From Paenibacillus montanisoli (GTDB lineage Bacteria; Bacillota; Bacilli; Paenibacillales; Paenibacillaceae): a stretch of DNA of 64,000 bases. The stretch spans positions 806,001 to 870,000 of the forward strand of contig NZ_QLUW01000001.1 of the NCBI RefSeq assembly GCF_003268025.1. The letters are read 5' to 3'. A program made the position numbers and the translations under genes. The notes beneath the pieces were generated by a model. It was not told where the DNA came from and did not search any database. It saw nothing but the letters and a program-made list of their open reading frames with translations. Below, in pieces: positions 28,442 to 36,096 of the stretch; positions within the stretch are counted from its first letter, which is position 1; the number at the start of each line of letters is the position of its first letter.

Positions 28442-28660
28442 TCAGCGCTTCTTTGATTTCGGCTTGGCGCCATTCTTCTTTCTTTTCTTCCGATTGGCGG
28501 ACACCGGTTCATCGACAACGACGTCTTCGCCGTCGATTTCTTCTTCCGCTTCCTGCTCGGCCTCGTCATCATCTCCGATGATCGGCAGAATATCGGCGTT
28601 GCCGAACAGAATGGTGCCATTGTTGCGAATAATAATGACTTTCCCGATCCAGCAAGCCAT
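28442..28660 (-). CDS. Small protein with acidic centre and basic tail, unknown
   Basis: 72 residues from the ATG at 28660, chosen because CGGAGGAGGCGG lies nine bases upstream; an ATG at 28687 precedes that site and is unlikely. The N-terminal half is hydrophobic and beta-like (MACWIGKVIIIRNNGTILFG), the centre is very acidic (GDDDEAEQEAEEEIDGED), and the tail is almost all Lys/Arg. I recognise no family. The charge pattern resembles small spore or nucleic-acid-associated proteins, but this is impression only. It converges with the TIM-barrel gene; no terminator separates them. Confidence 0.55.
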   Translation of the reverse strand: MACWIGKVIIIRNNGTILFGNADILPIIGDDDEAEQEAEEEIDGEDVVVDEPVSANRKKRKKNGAKPKSKKR

Positions 28661-28749
28661 CCCGATGTTCCGCCTCCTCCGATCCATACTGCTGGTCTAT
28701 GATATGTAGGGTTCAGCCGGCCCGTATTGGCGCATGTCCGGTAGGCGCG

Positions 28750-28799
28750 AGAAAGGCTGCCCCCGGAGCCGCGGAGCGCGACCCGAAAGACAGCCTTAT
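28750..28799 (-). terminator. Terminator of the TIM barrel-GntR operon (minus strand)
   Basis: On the minus strand AAGGCTG pairs with CAGCCTT across a GC-rich interior and runs into TTTCTC, immediately after the GntR stop codon. Confidence 0.55.
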
Positions 28800-28800
28800 C

Positions 28801-29436
28801 TTACAACACCAATATCCGTGCGCCGTACTCCAGATGCTCCACCATGCGCCGGCTTGCTTCCTCAGCATCGCCCGCAAGAATGAGCTCAAAAATCTCCAAG
28901 TGATCGCGGTACGAATTCTCGATCCGGTTCGTATCCTTACGAAGCACCTTCAGTGCGATCTGAAACAGCCGGTCCTGCAAATTGTCCATCATTTGGACCA
29001 TCTCCGTATTGTCATAGACAAGGGCGAGACGCCGGTGATACTCAGAGTCAGCATGCGTAAACTTCAAATAATCGTGCTGCGCGGCCGTCTGTTCTTGAAT
29101 TTGCAGATTGGCACGGAACCATGCGATTTCATCCGGAGGCAGCTTGCGGCCGCTCAGCTTCCGAACGATATGTCCCTCCAGCGCGATGCGAAAATCGAAG
29201 AAATCCGCCACACGCTGCAGCGATAGTTCCGGCAGACTGAGCCCTTTGTTCGGAGCGATGTTGAGCAAGCCTTCAGCCGCAAGCTTCTCCAACGCGGAAC
29301 GGATCGGCGTGCGGCTCATCTGCAGCAGCTCCACCAAATATTTCTCCGTCAACTGCTCGTTGGAGATGATCGTTCCTTCTAATATATAAGCGCGCAGCTG
29401 CTCATACGCTTTCTCCTTCAACGTTACTGATGCCAT
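28801..29436 (-). CDS. GntR family regulator, FadR/FCD subfamily
   Basis: 211 residues from ATG 29436; the ATG at 29442 is only two bases from the AAAGGA ribosome binding site, whereas 29436 is eight bases away. The winged helix has YLVELLQMSRTPIRSALEKL, and the all-helical FCD effector domain has the metal/ligand residues in FDFRIALEGHIV, DSEYHRRLAL and DHLEIFELILAGD. It overlaps the upstream TIM-barrel gene by 35 bases, so the two are co-translated. It probably controls that operon and the divergent dehydrogenase gene in response to a sugar acid. Confidence 0.9.
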   Translation of the reverse strand: MASVTLKEKAYEQLRAYILEGTIISNEQLTEKYLVELLQMSRTPIRSALEKLAAEGLLNIAPNKGLSLPELSLQRVADFFDFRIALEGHIVRKLSGRKLPPDEIAWFRANLQIQEQTAAQHDYLKFTHADSEYHRRLALVYDNTEMVQMMDNLQDRLFQIALKVLRKDTNRIENSYRDHLEIFELILAGDAEEASRRMVEHLEYGARILVL

Positions 29437-30259
29437 GGCCATTATCCTTTTCTTCTATAAAATGAATGGATTTCAAATAGGCGACGCTCTGCTCCATCCA
29501 GCTTCTCTCCAGCTCTGCTGTCCGTTCCACCGTTTCCGTGAACGGTGTCCACAGCTCAAGAATTGCCGAGGCGTCCGACTTCCCGTTCGCGGCGATCGAT
29601 TCCCTCAGGAGCTCATAGTCGAGCCGCCCTGCGCCAGCCGGCGCCCCCAGAATCGTAAAGCCCAGCTGATGATCGACGCGTTTGATCTCGAAATCCTTGA
29701 TATGCAAATTTGCAAGATAGGGGACAAGCCGCTGAATGACAACATCGGGACTCTCCAGCGCGCCGAAAGAGTTCACCGTGTCCAGGCAGCAGCCGACATG
29801 GGAGTGGTTTAAGCTCTCAAACAATTGTACCAGCTGCCGTGTGGTATGCAAGCCATGATTTTCAATCGCCAGCGTGATATCCGCTTCTTCGAATGCAGGA
29901 AGCACCTGGCGGATCTGCCGCTCCGCTTCTGCCAGATCCGGCGTCGTAATGATGGTCCGCACAATCGGCGAGTGCAGAGTTTGGGCGATTTCAAGGTAGG
30001 CAATAAGTAGCTCAGGCTCCGTTCCCCGCGTCCCTACTTCAATGGAAACCCGCTGTTCATCGGCGATTTGCTTTAGGCCTAGAAGCTCTTCTTCATGGAG
30101 CCGATGAAGCGGCAAATTGTCGGCGATTTGAACGAGGTCAAGCCCGCAGCTGCGGGTCAATTTCACGAGCCCTTCATGCGTAAGCGGATCTGCCGGACGT
30201 TCGTAACCGGGAATGCCGATAGCCCACGTGAAAGTGAAGGAGCTAAGTCCGAGTCTCAT
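29402..30259 (-). CDS. Sugar phosphate isomerase/epimerase-like TIM barrel
   Basis: 285 residues from ATG 30259 (MRLGLSSFTFTWAIGIPGYE), placed ten bases after AAGGGGG; longer in-frame upstream starts add a non-conserved AT-rich leader. It is of the xylose-isomerase-like superfamily, with likely metal ligands in ITLAIENHGLHTT, VGCCLDTVNS, LANLHIKDFE and SAILELWTPF. It heads a minus-strand operon with the FCD-GntR gene and is divergent from the ApnO-like dehydrogenase, which suggests a shared pathway. The substrate is unknown; sugar acids are plausible from the neighbours. Confidence 0.82.
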   Translation of the reverse strand: MRLGLSSFTFTWAIGIPGYERPADPLTHEGLVKLTRSCGLDLVQIADNLPLHRLHEEELLGLKQIADEQRVSIEVGTRGTEPELLIAYLEIAQTLHSPIVRTIITTPDLAEAERQIRQVLPAFEEADITLAIENHGLHTTRQLVQLFESLNHSHVGCCLDTVNSFGALESPDVVIQRLVPYLANLHIKDFEIKRVDHQLGFTILGAPAGAGRLDYELLRESIAANGKSDASAILELWTPFTETVERTAELERSWMEQSVAYLKSIHFIEEKDNGHGISNVEGESV

Positions 30260-30336
30260 GCATACCATCCCCCTTAGCAGTAGTGAGCTTAGAATAACAG
30301 GAATTTTAAGCAGCGGCAATAAATATATATATATAT

Positions 30337-30344
30337 TGTATACA
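30337..30344. promoter_or_regulatory. Candidate GntR operator in the divergent promoter region
   Basis: TGTATACA is a perfect 8-base palindrome, with a TTTTGTAT half-site eight bases on, between two divergent genes. The core matches the operator before the other FCD-GntR gene (GTTGTATACAAC at 32742). A + promoter TTGAAA (30352) with TATGCT (30376) lies beside it. Confidence 0.45.
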
Positions 30345-30421
30345 TTTTGTATTGAAATGCTGCGGGCCATTCCGTTATGCTGGTTATAGCTACTAATCTA
30401 TGAGATCGAGGTGCAGGTGTT

Positions 30422-31288
30422 ATGGCAATTCAACCGAATGAAGTAACGATTGCTATTATCGGTGCGGGCGGGAAAATGGGCTGCCGGATTACGGACAACC
30501 TGATTAAGACGGATTATCGGCTGTTGCTGTGCGAGCATGCGGAGAACGGCAAAGCCCGGATCGCCCAGCGGGGACTATCCATTTCTCCGAACGAAGAGGC
30601 GTTAGCCGCTGCCGATTTTGTCATTCTAGCCGTACCGGATGCCGTCATCGGCCCGCTGAGCGAGAAGATCGTGCCGCAGCTGCAGCCCGGCGCAACCGTG
30701 ATTTTGCTTGACCCGGCCGCTGCCTACGCAGGCCAGGTGAAGCTGCGCGAGGATTGCACGTTTGTCGTGACGCATCCTTGCCATCCGGCTCTGTTCGAGG
30801 AGCAGGAGACGCCAGAAGCTCGCAAAGACATGTTCGGCGGCATTGCGGCGAAGCAGGATATCGTCATCGCGCTGCAGCAGGGCGACGAGGAGCGGTTCGC
30901 GCTGGCGGAGCAAATCTGCATCCGCATGTTCGCTCCGGTTGTCCAATGCCACCGGATTACGGTCGAGCAGATGGCGCTGCTCGAGCCGGCGGCAGCCGAA
31001 GTCGTAGCGGCTGCGGCAGCGTGCATTATGAAAGAAGCAATGGAAGAGGTGATCCGCATGGGCGTACCGGAAGCAGCGGCGAGGTCGTTTATGCTGGGTC
31101 ATATCCAAATCCCGCTTGCTATCGCCTTCAATAATGTCAATCCGTTCTCCGATGCGGCGAAGATCGCGATTGGCTACGGGTATGACAAGATATTCAAACC
31201 GGATTGGAAGCAAGTGTTCACGAAGGAATCGCTTGATGAGGTGCTGCGACTGATGCTGCATCTGGATGAGAAGCCTGCCTTGAACTAA
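30422..31288 (+). CDS. NAD(P)-dependent oxidoreductase with phosphogluconate-dehydrogenase-like C-terminal domain (ApnO-like)
   Basis: 288 residues. The N-terminal Rossmann fold has VTIAIIGAGGKMGCRITDNL and DFVILAVPDAVIGPLSEKIV. The C-terminal helical domain has THPCHPALFEEQETPEARKD and LGHIQIPLAIAFNNVNPFSD. This combination is that of proteins annotated 'phosphogluconate dehydrogenase C-terminal domain' and of D-apionate oxidoisomerase (ApnO) in apiose catabolism. The ApnO assignment is inference from family likeness; a generic 3-hydroxyacid dehydrogenase is the alternative. Its divergent neighbours are a TIM barrel and an FCD-GntR regulator, fitting a sugar-acid pathway. Confidence 0.75.
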   Translation: MAIQPNEVTIAIIGAGGKMGCRITDNLIKTDYRLLLCEHAENGKARIAQRGLSISPNEEALAAADFVILAVPDAVIGPLSEKIVPQLQPGATVILLDPAAAYAGQVKLREDCTFVVTHPCHPALFEEQETPEARKDMFGGIAAKQDIVIALQQGDEERFALAEQICIRMFAPVVQCHRITVEQMALLEPAAAEVVAAAAACIMKEAMEEVIRMGVPEAAARSFMLGHIQIPLAIAFNNVNPFSDAAKIAIGYGYDKIFKPDWKQVFTKESLDEVLRLMLHLDEKPALN

Positions 31289-31689
31289 TTCCTTCATATA
31301 TATAGCATTTTATAGCATTTTTCTTGCATGCGGAAAATTGCACGAAACCCGCGTTCGAATACAACCTATTATCGGGTCTGTTGGACTCGAGCGTCGACGA
31401 TAGGCTGGCCGATGCTTCATGAGGAAGGCATTACCGGCTTAGATCTTATTTTATTGGATGCTCTTAACCAGCAGGAGCCGCGTAAAACCAGCAGCGAGAA
31501 TAACTTGATTAAGCTGAGTTTGACGTTCTTGGGCAAGAAGAGAGCGAAGAAGCATAAGTCGATTGAGCACTTCCGATTCGACATGCGTGCCGTACCATTT
31601 TTGTCGAATATATTTCCGGGGAAATGAAATGAATTTAACTTGACTTGACTTGAGATCAGCAGCGAGTTAGCGCGAGTTACGATGAACGG
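31289..31689 (+). other. Gene-poor stretch with a doubtful 99-codon frame (31328-31627)
   Basis: After the dehydrogenase stop comes a tandem TATAGCATTTT duplication, then a frame from ATG 31328 to 31627 with no ribosome binding site and no recognised similarity (C-terminal part LTFLGKKRAKKHKSIEHFRF). Base composition is more AT-rich than the neighbours. A terminator at 31690-31725 closes the stretch, so it is probably transcribed, but I cannot say whether it codes for protein or for an RNA. Confidence 0.25.
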
Positions 31690-31725
31690 CCCGTCAGGAG
31701 AGAGGGACTCTTCTGACGGGTTTTT
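31690..31725 (+). terminator. Terminator before the 51 bp repeat array
   Basis: CCCGTCAG/CTGACGGG arms with an inner partly paired AGAG/TCTT extension, followed by TTTTT. It isolates the array from upstream transcription. Confidence 0.8.
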
Positions 31726-31758
31726 AGGTTGGCGATGAGAACGGGACCACGGGCACCT

Positions 31759-32708
31759 CTTCGCCGATATACCGGTGGGAGGAGCGAAAGAGGAGCTCCA
31801 CAAGCACCTCTTGGCCGATAAACCGGCGGAATGATCGAAAGAGGGGCTCTACGGGCACCTCTTGGCCGATAAACCGGCGGGAGAAGCGAAAGAGGAGCTT
31901 CACGGGCACCACTTGGCCGCAAAACCGGCGGGAGGAGCGAAAGAGGAGCTCAACGGGCGCCTCTTGGCCGATAAACCGGCAGAAGGAGCGAAAGAGGAGC
32001 TCTTCAAACACCTCTTGGCCGATAAACCGGCAGAAGGAGCGAAAGAGGAGCTCCACGGGCACCACTTGGCCGCAAAACGGCGGAATGATCAAAGGAGGAG
32101 CTCCACGGGCACCACTTGGCCGCAAAACCGGCGGAATGATCGAAAGAGGGGCTCTATGGGCACCTCTTGGCCGATAAACCGGCGGAGTGATCGAAAGAGG
32201 AGCTCTACAAGCACCTCTTGGCCGATAAACCGGCGGAATGATCGAAAGAGGGGCTCTACGGGCACCTCTTGGCCGATAAACCGGCAGAAGGAGCGAAAGA
32301 GGAGCTTCACGGGCACCACTTGGCCGCAAAACCGGCGGGAGGATCGAAAGAGGAGCTTCACGGGCACCACATGGCCGCAAAACCGGCGTAATGATCGAAA
32401 GAGGAGCTCCACGGGCACCTCTTGGCCGCAAAACCGGCAGAAGGAGCGAAAGAGGAGCTTCACGGGCACCACATGGCCGCAAAACCGGCGGAATGATCGA
32501 AGGAGGAGCTCCACGGGCACCACTTGGCCGCAAAACCGGCGGGAGAAGCGAAAGAGGAGCTTCACGGGCACCACTTGGCCTCAAAACGGCGGAATGATCG
32601 AAAGAGGAGCTCCACGGGCACCTCTTGGCCGCAAAACCGGCGGGAGAAGCGAAAGAGGAGCTCCACAAGCACCTCTTGGCCGATAAACCGGCGGAATGAG
32701 AGAAAAGG
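31759..32708. repeat. Tandem array of about 18.6 copies of a 51 bp repeat
   Basis: Units start at 31759, 31810, 31861, 31912, 31963, 32014, 32065, 32115, 32166, 32217, 32268, 32319, 32370, 32421, 32472, 32523, 32574, 32624 and 32675 (last one partial). Sixteen units are 51 bp; two (32065 and 32574) lack one C in AAAACCGGC and are 50 bp. Constant blocks are TTGGCCG, CCGGC, GAAAGAGG and CACC. Variable blocks alternate GATA/GCAA, GGAATGATC/GGGAGAAGC/AGAAGGAGC and AGCTCC/AGCTTC/GGCTCT. Because 51 is a multiple of three, one + frame and two - frames stay open for long stretches (17-residue periods), but the two 1-base deletions shift them, so none is a convincing gene. Each unit can form a small GCCG-loop-CGGC hairpin. 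Confidence 0.95.
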
Positions 32709-32709
32709 A

Positions 32710-32738
32710 TTGACGGACCATGCGGAGTTCAATACGAT
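32710..32738 (+). promoter_or_regulatory. Sigma-A promoter of the second FCD-GntR gene
   Basis: TTGACG at 32710-32715, a 17-base gap and TACGAT at 32733-32738. It starts two bases after the last partial 51 bp unit, and its -10 box overlaps the operator. Confidence 0.7.
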
Positions 32739-32765
32739 ATTGTTGTATACAACATACAACAATAT
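32737..32765. promoter_or_regulatory. GntR-type operator, perfect 12-5-12 inverted repeat
   Basis: ATATTGTTGTAT, spacer ACAAC, ATACAACAATAT. It contains a second nested palindrome GTTGTATACAAC at 32742-32753. The position over the -10 box and start site and the TTGTATACAA core fit autorepression by the FCD-GntR protein encoded 22 bases downstream. Confidence 0.75.
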
Positions 32766-32787
32766 TAACTCGCAGGAGGCCAGGTCC

Positions 32788-33516
32788 ATGAAGGTTCCGG
32801 AAGAACGACCGTCCCAGCAGCAGCGGCTATCCAAGCTCATCGTCACCAATGTTTGGGACCAAACCTATCAGGTGCTTAAAGAGCGGATTCTCGCGCGGCA
32901 TTTCGGCGCAAACGAGAAGCTGTTGATTCCGGAGCTGGCCGAGCAGCTTGGCGTCAGCCGGACGCCGATCCGCGATGCGCTGAACCGGCTCGAAATGGAA
33001 GGGCTTGTCCGCACCGTATCCAAGGTAGGTACATTCGTCAATCCCGTGCTCGAGGACAATGTCAATGACATTATGGACAGCCGGCTCATGATTGACTGCT
33101 GGACGATCGACCGGCTCAGTGCCATGGAAGAGGATCAGCTTGCGTCGCAATTCGGCGCGCTGGATGAGATTATTCAACAAGCGTCGGATTCCTTTTCCGG
33201 CGGGAAAGCCGGCAATGTCGATCTGGAGCTGCAATCCAGCCTGGACCTGAGGTTTCATCTGGAGCTTGTCCGCATGAGCGGCAACTCGAAGAACGTGGAG
33301 ATCTATAAGTCGCTCATGAATTATCGGTATTTGAATTTAGGGGTGCCGCATGTGACGCCGGACATGGCGAAGCAGGCCTTTCGGCAGCATCTGGCTATCT
33401 ACGATGCGCTCCGAGCACGCCGTTTCGCGGCGGCGAAGTCGGCCGTTACGGCCCATCTGGCGTACTCGAAGCAAAATATTTTAAACGTTATTATCGAAAG
33501 TGGCGGGGAGATCTAG
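32788..33516 (+). CDS. GntR family regulator, FadR/FCD subfamily
   Basis: 242 residues from ATG 32788, ten bases after AGGAGG. The reading frame continues upstream into the repeat array, but that extension is not part of the family. The winged helix has LAEQLGVSRTPIRDALNRLE and MEGLVRTVSKVGTFV; the FCD domain has DIMDSRLMIDCWTIDRL, LDLRFHLELVRMSGN and FRQHLAIYDALRARRF. It is probably autoregulated through the inverted repeat just upstream and likely controls the following gene (33588), which has no terminator before it. Confidence 0.92.
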   Translation: MKVPEERPSQQQRLSKLIVTNVWDQTYQVLKERILARHFGANEKLLIPELAEQLGVSRTPIRDALNRLEMEGLVRTVSKVGTFVNPVLEDNVNDIMDSRLMIDCWTIDRLSAMEEDQLASQFGALDEIIQQASDSFSGGKAGNVDLELQSSLDLRFHLELVRMSGNSKNVEIYKSLMNYRYLNLGVPHVTPDMAKQAFRQHLAIYDALRARRFAAAKSAVTAHLAYSKQNILNVIIESGGEI

Positions 33517-33548
33517 GCCCGGTCACGGCTGGCAGGCCGGAACAATTT

Positions 33549-33562
33549 TGTAAGCGCTACCG
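33549..33562. promoter_or_regulatory. Possible catabolite-responsive element
   Basis: TGTAAGCGCTACCG matches the cre consensus TGWAANCGNTNWCA at all but the final base. It lies between the GntR stop and the next gene, 26 bases before its ATG, where CcpA could block elongation. Confidence 0.4.
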
Positions 33563-33587
33563 AAAACGGACAAAGGATGTGTTTCTC

Positions 33588-35528
33588 ATGTTTGAAAATC
33601 CGCTCCCGCCTACCCAAACGAAACAGCCGCTGACGAGCTTGAAAGCGACCCGCCGCAGCACGGCGCCGGGCTGGGCTGTCAAGCAGCGGCAATTATTCGA
33701 CCTTCTGAACGAATCTGCCAAACGGTTCATTGCAAAATATACGAGGCCGGACGGTACACTGATTTGGCGCTCCGATTGGCCAGGCATGGACGGCTCCGAC
33801 GATCCGTACGAAGGGTTCATGAATCTGGCGCTGCTTCATGCGCTTGGCGGAGATGACTTCCTGCACGAGGCATCGCGCCGCATTTGGGAGGGCATTACGT
33901 GGCAGTGGACGGAGTACGGCCAAATTCACCGGGAGTTTGACGCTTATTACGACTGGATGCATCATGGCGAAGGCTATCTTTACGTCTACTTCCTTGGGCT
34001 CTCGGGTCCTGCCCAGCTGAAAGACAGGCAGCGCGCCGTGCGTTTTGCGAACATGTACATAGGCGAAGATCCCGAGGCACCGAATTACGATAAGGAGAAG
34101 AAGCTGATTCGATCGCCGCTGAACGGAAGCAAAGGCCCCCGGTTTACCGTTTCGGCCGAGGACTGGTCAACGCACCGCGGGATTCTGGACCATTATCTGG
34201 CCCCCTATGAGGATATCCCAGGCGTCGAATTCGCATCGCGCAAATGCCCTTGGAGCAACGACACCGTATATGCCCGTTTGATTGACATGATGAATGAGCG
34301 GATGAACCGCGGCGATGTGCCGCTCAATTTGAATGCGACCGGTCTGGTGGCGAATGCGTTCCTGCACACGGCTGACGACAAATACAAGCAGTGGGTGCTG
34401 GATTATTTGGCCGCATGGTGCGAACGGGCCGAGCGCAACGGCGGTTTCATTCCCGACAATGTCGGACTGAATGACGTGATCGGCGAATACAACGAAGGCA
34501 AATGGTGGGGCGGCTATTACGGCTACCGGTGGCCGCATGGCTTCGCGACCGTCATCGAGCCGATCGTGAATGCGGCCATGAATGCGGTGCTGCTTTCCGG
34601 CGATCGGGAGAAGCTCGGCCTCGCACGGCAGCAGCTGGACTTGAATTGGTCGCTTAGCAAGCAGGAAGGCGATAAAACGGTCGTTCCTTACAAGCGCTTC
34701 GACGCGGGCTGGACCGATTATCGCGAGGCGAGCGCCAGGTACCCGATCTATCTGTGGACCGTATCGATGGCGGCCGAAGACTTGGAGAGGATCAACCGCA
34801 TTCCGAAGAGCTATAACTGGGATGAAGTGGTCATTCCGAACGTGTCCGGCAAGGATGCGTTGACGGGTCGGGACACGAAGCATTTTATCAGCAATACGGA
34901 GCCGTGGTTCCGGTATATGACGGGCGAGCTGCCCGACTACCCGGACCGGATCCTGGATGCGAATTTCAAGCTCATTGCGAAGCAGCTTGACCGGATGGAT
35001 TCGCCGATGGGAGATCCTGCGCAGTGGTCGGCGAACTACAATGACGATGACTTCTCCAGCATTCATATTTGGCAGGAGCTGTGCCCGGTCTACATGGAAA
35101 GCCTTGTGCAGCTGACGCTCGGCGCGCCGATGCATATTTCGCACGGCGGCTTCCAGCACGGCAGGTTCCGCTACTTCGATGCGGACCGCAAGCAGGTCGG
35201 GCTTCCGCAGCATACGGCAGCGCTTGTCGAGCAGCTCAGCGACACCGCCGCCACGCTGCAGCTTGTGAACACTTCGTTGCTCGAGTCTCACACCGTCATT
35301 ATCCAAGGAGGTACTTTCGGGGAACACGAGATTGCGACAGCTGAAGTGCTAGGAGGAGATGACGGCCCGGAGATCGTGGCGGTAGGCAGCAAATGGCTTC
35401 AGGTCGAGCTTGCCCCTGGCGCTTCGATCCGACTGGAATTAGGCATGAACCGTTATGTCAACCAGCCAACTTACGGTGGGCCATGGACGGAGCAGCCGGA
35501 GCCGCTGCTTTCGGGACGGAGCTTGTAG
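33588..35528 (+). CDS. Uncharacterised 646-residue protein, probable alpha/alpha-barrel carbohydrate-active enzyme
   Basis: 646 residues from ATG 33588, ten bases after AAAGGA; no signal peptide. The N-terminal two thirds are helix- and aromatic-rich with regularly spaced motifs (FMNLALLHALGGDDFLHEAS, FDAYYDWMHHGEGYLYVYFL, GKWWGGYYGYRWPHGFATVI), typical of an alpha/alpha toroid. The C-terminal 120 residues look like a beta-sandwich (TAALVEQLSDTAATLQLVNT). This layout is common in polysaccharide lyases and GH88/105/127-like enzymes, but I do not recognise the family. It follows the FCD-GntR gene by 71 bases with no terminator between them, so it is probably regulated by it. A search against CAZy and Pfam would decide. 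Confidence 0.7.
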   Translation: MFENPLPPTQTKQPLTSLKATRRSTAPGWAVKQRQLFDLLNESAKRFIAKYTRPDGTLIWRSDWPGMDGSDDPYEGFMNLALLHALGGDDFLHEASRRIWEGITWQWTEYGQIHREFDAYYDWMHHGEGYLYVYFLGLSGPAQLKDRQRAVRFANMYIGEDPEAPNYDKEKKLIRSPLNGSKGPRFTVSAEDWSTHRGILDHYLAPYEDIPGVEFASRKCPWSNDTVYARLIDMMNERMNRGDVPLNLNATGLVANAFLHTADDKYKQWVLDYLAAWCERAERNGGFIPDNVGLNDVIGEYNEGKWWGGYYGYRWPHGFATVIEPIVNAAMNAVLLSGDREKLGLARQQLDLNWSLSKQEGDKTVVPYKRFDAGWTDYREASARYPIYLWTVSMAAEDLERINRIPKSYNWDEVVIPNVSGKDALTGRDTKHFISNTEPWFRYMTGELPDYPDRILDANFKLIAKQLDRMDSPMGDPAQWSANYNDDDFSSIHIWQELCPVYMESLVQLTLGAPMHISHGGFQHGRFRYFDADRKQVGLPQHTAALVEQLSDTAATLQLVNTSLLESHTVIIQGGTFGEHEIATAEVLGGDDGPEIVAVGSKWLQVELAPGASIRLELGMNRYVNQPTYGGPWTEQPEPLLSGRSL

Positions 35529-35712
35529 GACAGGAGAAATCGCAACGTATCGTAGCGTTATTCACCGGGTTTCGCAAGCAAATCACCTGATTTTTGCCCA
35601 AGAATGCCGCTGGAGTACGTTAGCCGCAAAATATCGCCGATTTCAGCCGAATAAGCGCTATTCAATTCGTTATTAGCCCAGCCGACAGCGGGGGATCTGT
35701 AATCAGCAAACG

Positions 35713-35741
35713 AAACGGACGGCCCGTACCGTCCGTTTTTT
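35713..35741 (+). terminator. Rho-independent terminator
   Basis: AAACGGACGG/CCGTCCGTTT arms with a six-base loop and a T-run. The 180 bases between the preceding stop and this hairpin hold no gene I can support. Confidence 0.9.
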
Positions 35742-35769
35742 ACGTTTTTCGGGACAGGCGTGATATAAT
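35741..35769 (+). promoter_or_regulatory. Extended -10 promoter of the small gene-SDR operon
   Basis: TGATATAAT (extended -10 with TATAAT at 35764-35769); the -35 TACGTT, 17 bases upstream, is poor. The TTGGAGG ribosome binding site and ATG 35806 follow at normal distance. Confidence 0.6.
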
Positions 35770-35805
35770 AAGTAGGTCCACCATTTTTTGGAGGTTAACT
35801 AGACG

Positions 35806-36096
35806 ATGAACATTACGATCACTCATGCAGCCATGACGCATGACAAAGAGAACGGCTACCGCGGCATTGTCCAATTCGATGCGGAAGGCCACAAGCACCC
35901 GTACGAGGTGACGCTGCAGTTGAACAGCATCCGCGGCACGACGTGGGATTACAGTCTGCGCTTTGCCAAGGATCCGGGATCTGAAGAAGAAATCAATCAA
36001 GTCGAAGCGGCGATCGAGCAGGACGATGATTTGTTCGACAGCTTAATCGACGCGGCGGCTCAAACGCTGCCGGAAGAAGAGGAGGAGCTATCATGA
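35806..36096 (+). CDS. Conserved-looking small cytoplasmic protein, unknown
   Basis: 96 residues, acidic, with a beta-rich N-terminal half (MNITITHAAMTHDKENGYRG then IVQFDAEGHKHPYEVTLQLN) and a highly acidic helical C-terminus (TLPEEEEELS). It has a clear promoter and a TTGGAGG ribosome binding site. Its stop overlaps the start of the SDR gene (ATGA), so the two are translated together. I recognise no family or motif. The coupling suggests a partner or modulator of the SDR enzyme, but that is inference. Confidence 0.8.
   Translation: MNITITHAAMTHDKENGYRGIVQFDAEGHKHPYEVTLQLNSIRGTTWDYSLRFAKDPGSEEEINQVEAAIEQDDDLFDSLIDAAAQTLPEEEEELS

Noticed and set aside
31724-32668. Minus-strand 314-codon frame through the 51 bp array as a repeat protein
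   Set aside because: Open because the unit is 17 codons long; its repeated peptide changes frame at the 1-base deletion near 32075, and there is no ribosome binding site or signal.
31862-32686. Plus-strand 274-codon frame through the array as a gene
   Set aside because: The peptide period switches from L-A-D-K-P type to W-P-x-N-R-R type at a deletion, so no single protein is conserved.
31759-32708. CRISPR array
   Set aside because: Units are directly adjacent with no unique spacers and no cas genes nearby.
32524-32787. N-terminal extension of the GntR protein into the repeat array
   Set aside because: A proper AGGAGG site, promoter and operator all lie between the array and ATG 32788.
34167-35327. 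386-codon minus-strand frame opposite the 33588-35528 gene
   Set aside because: Composition-driven shadow; rich in Arg/His/Ala with no motif, while the + frame has a ribosome binding site and structured repeats.
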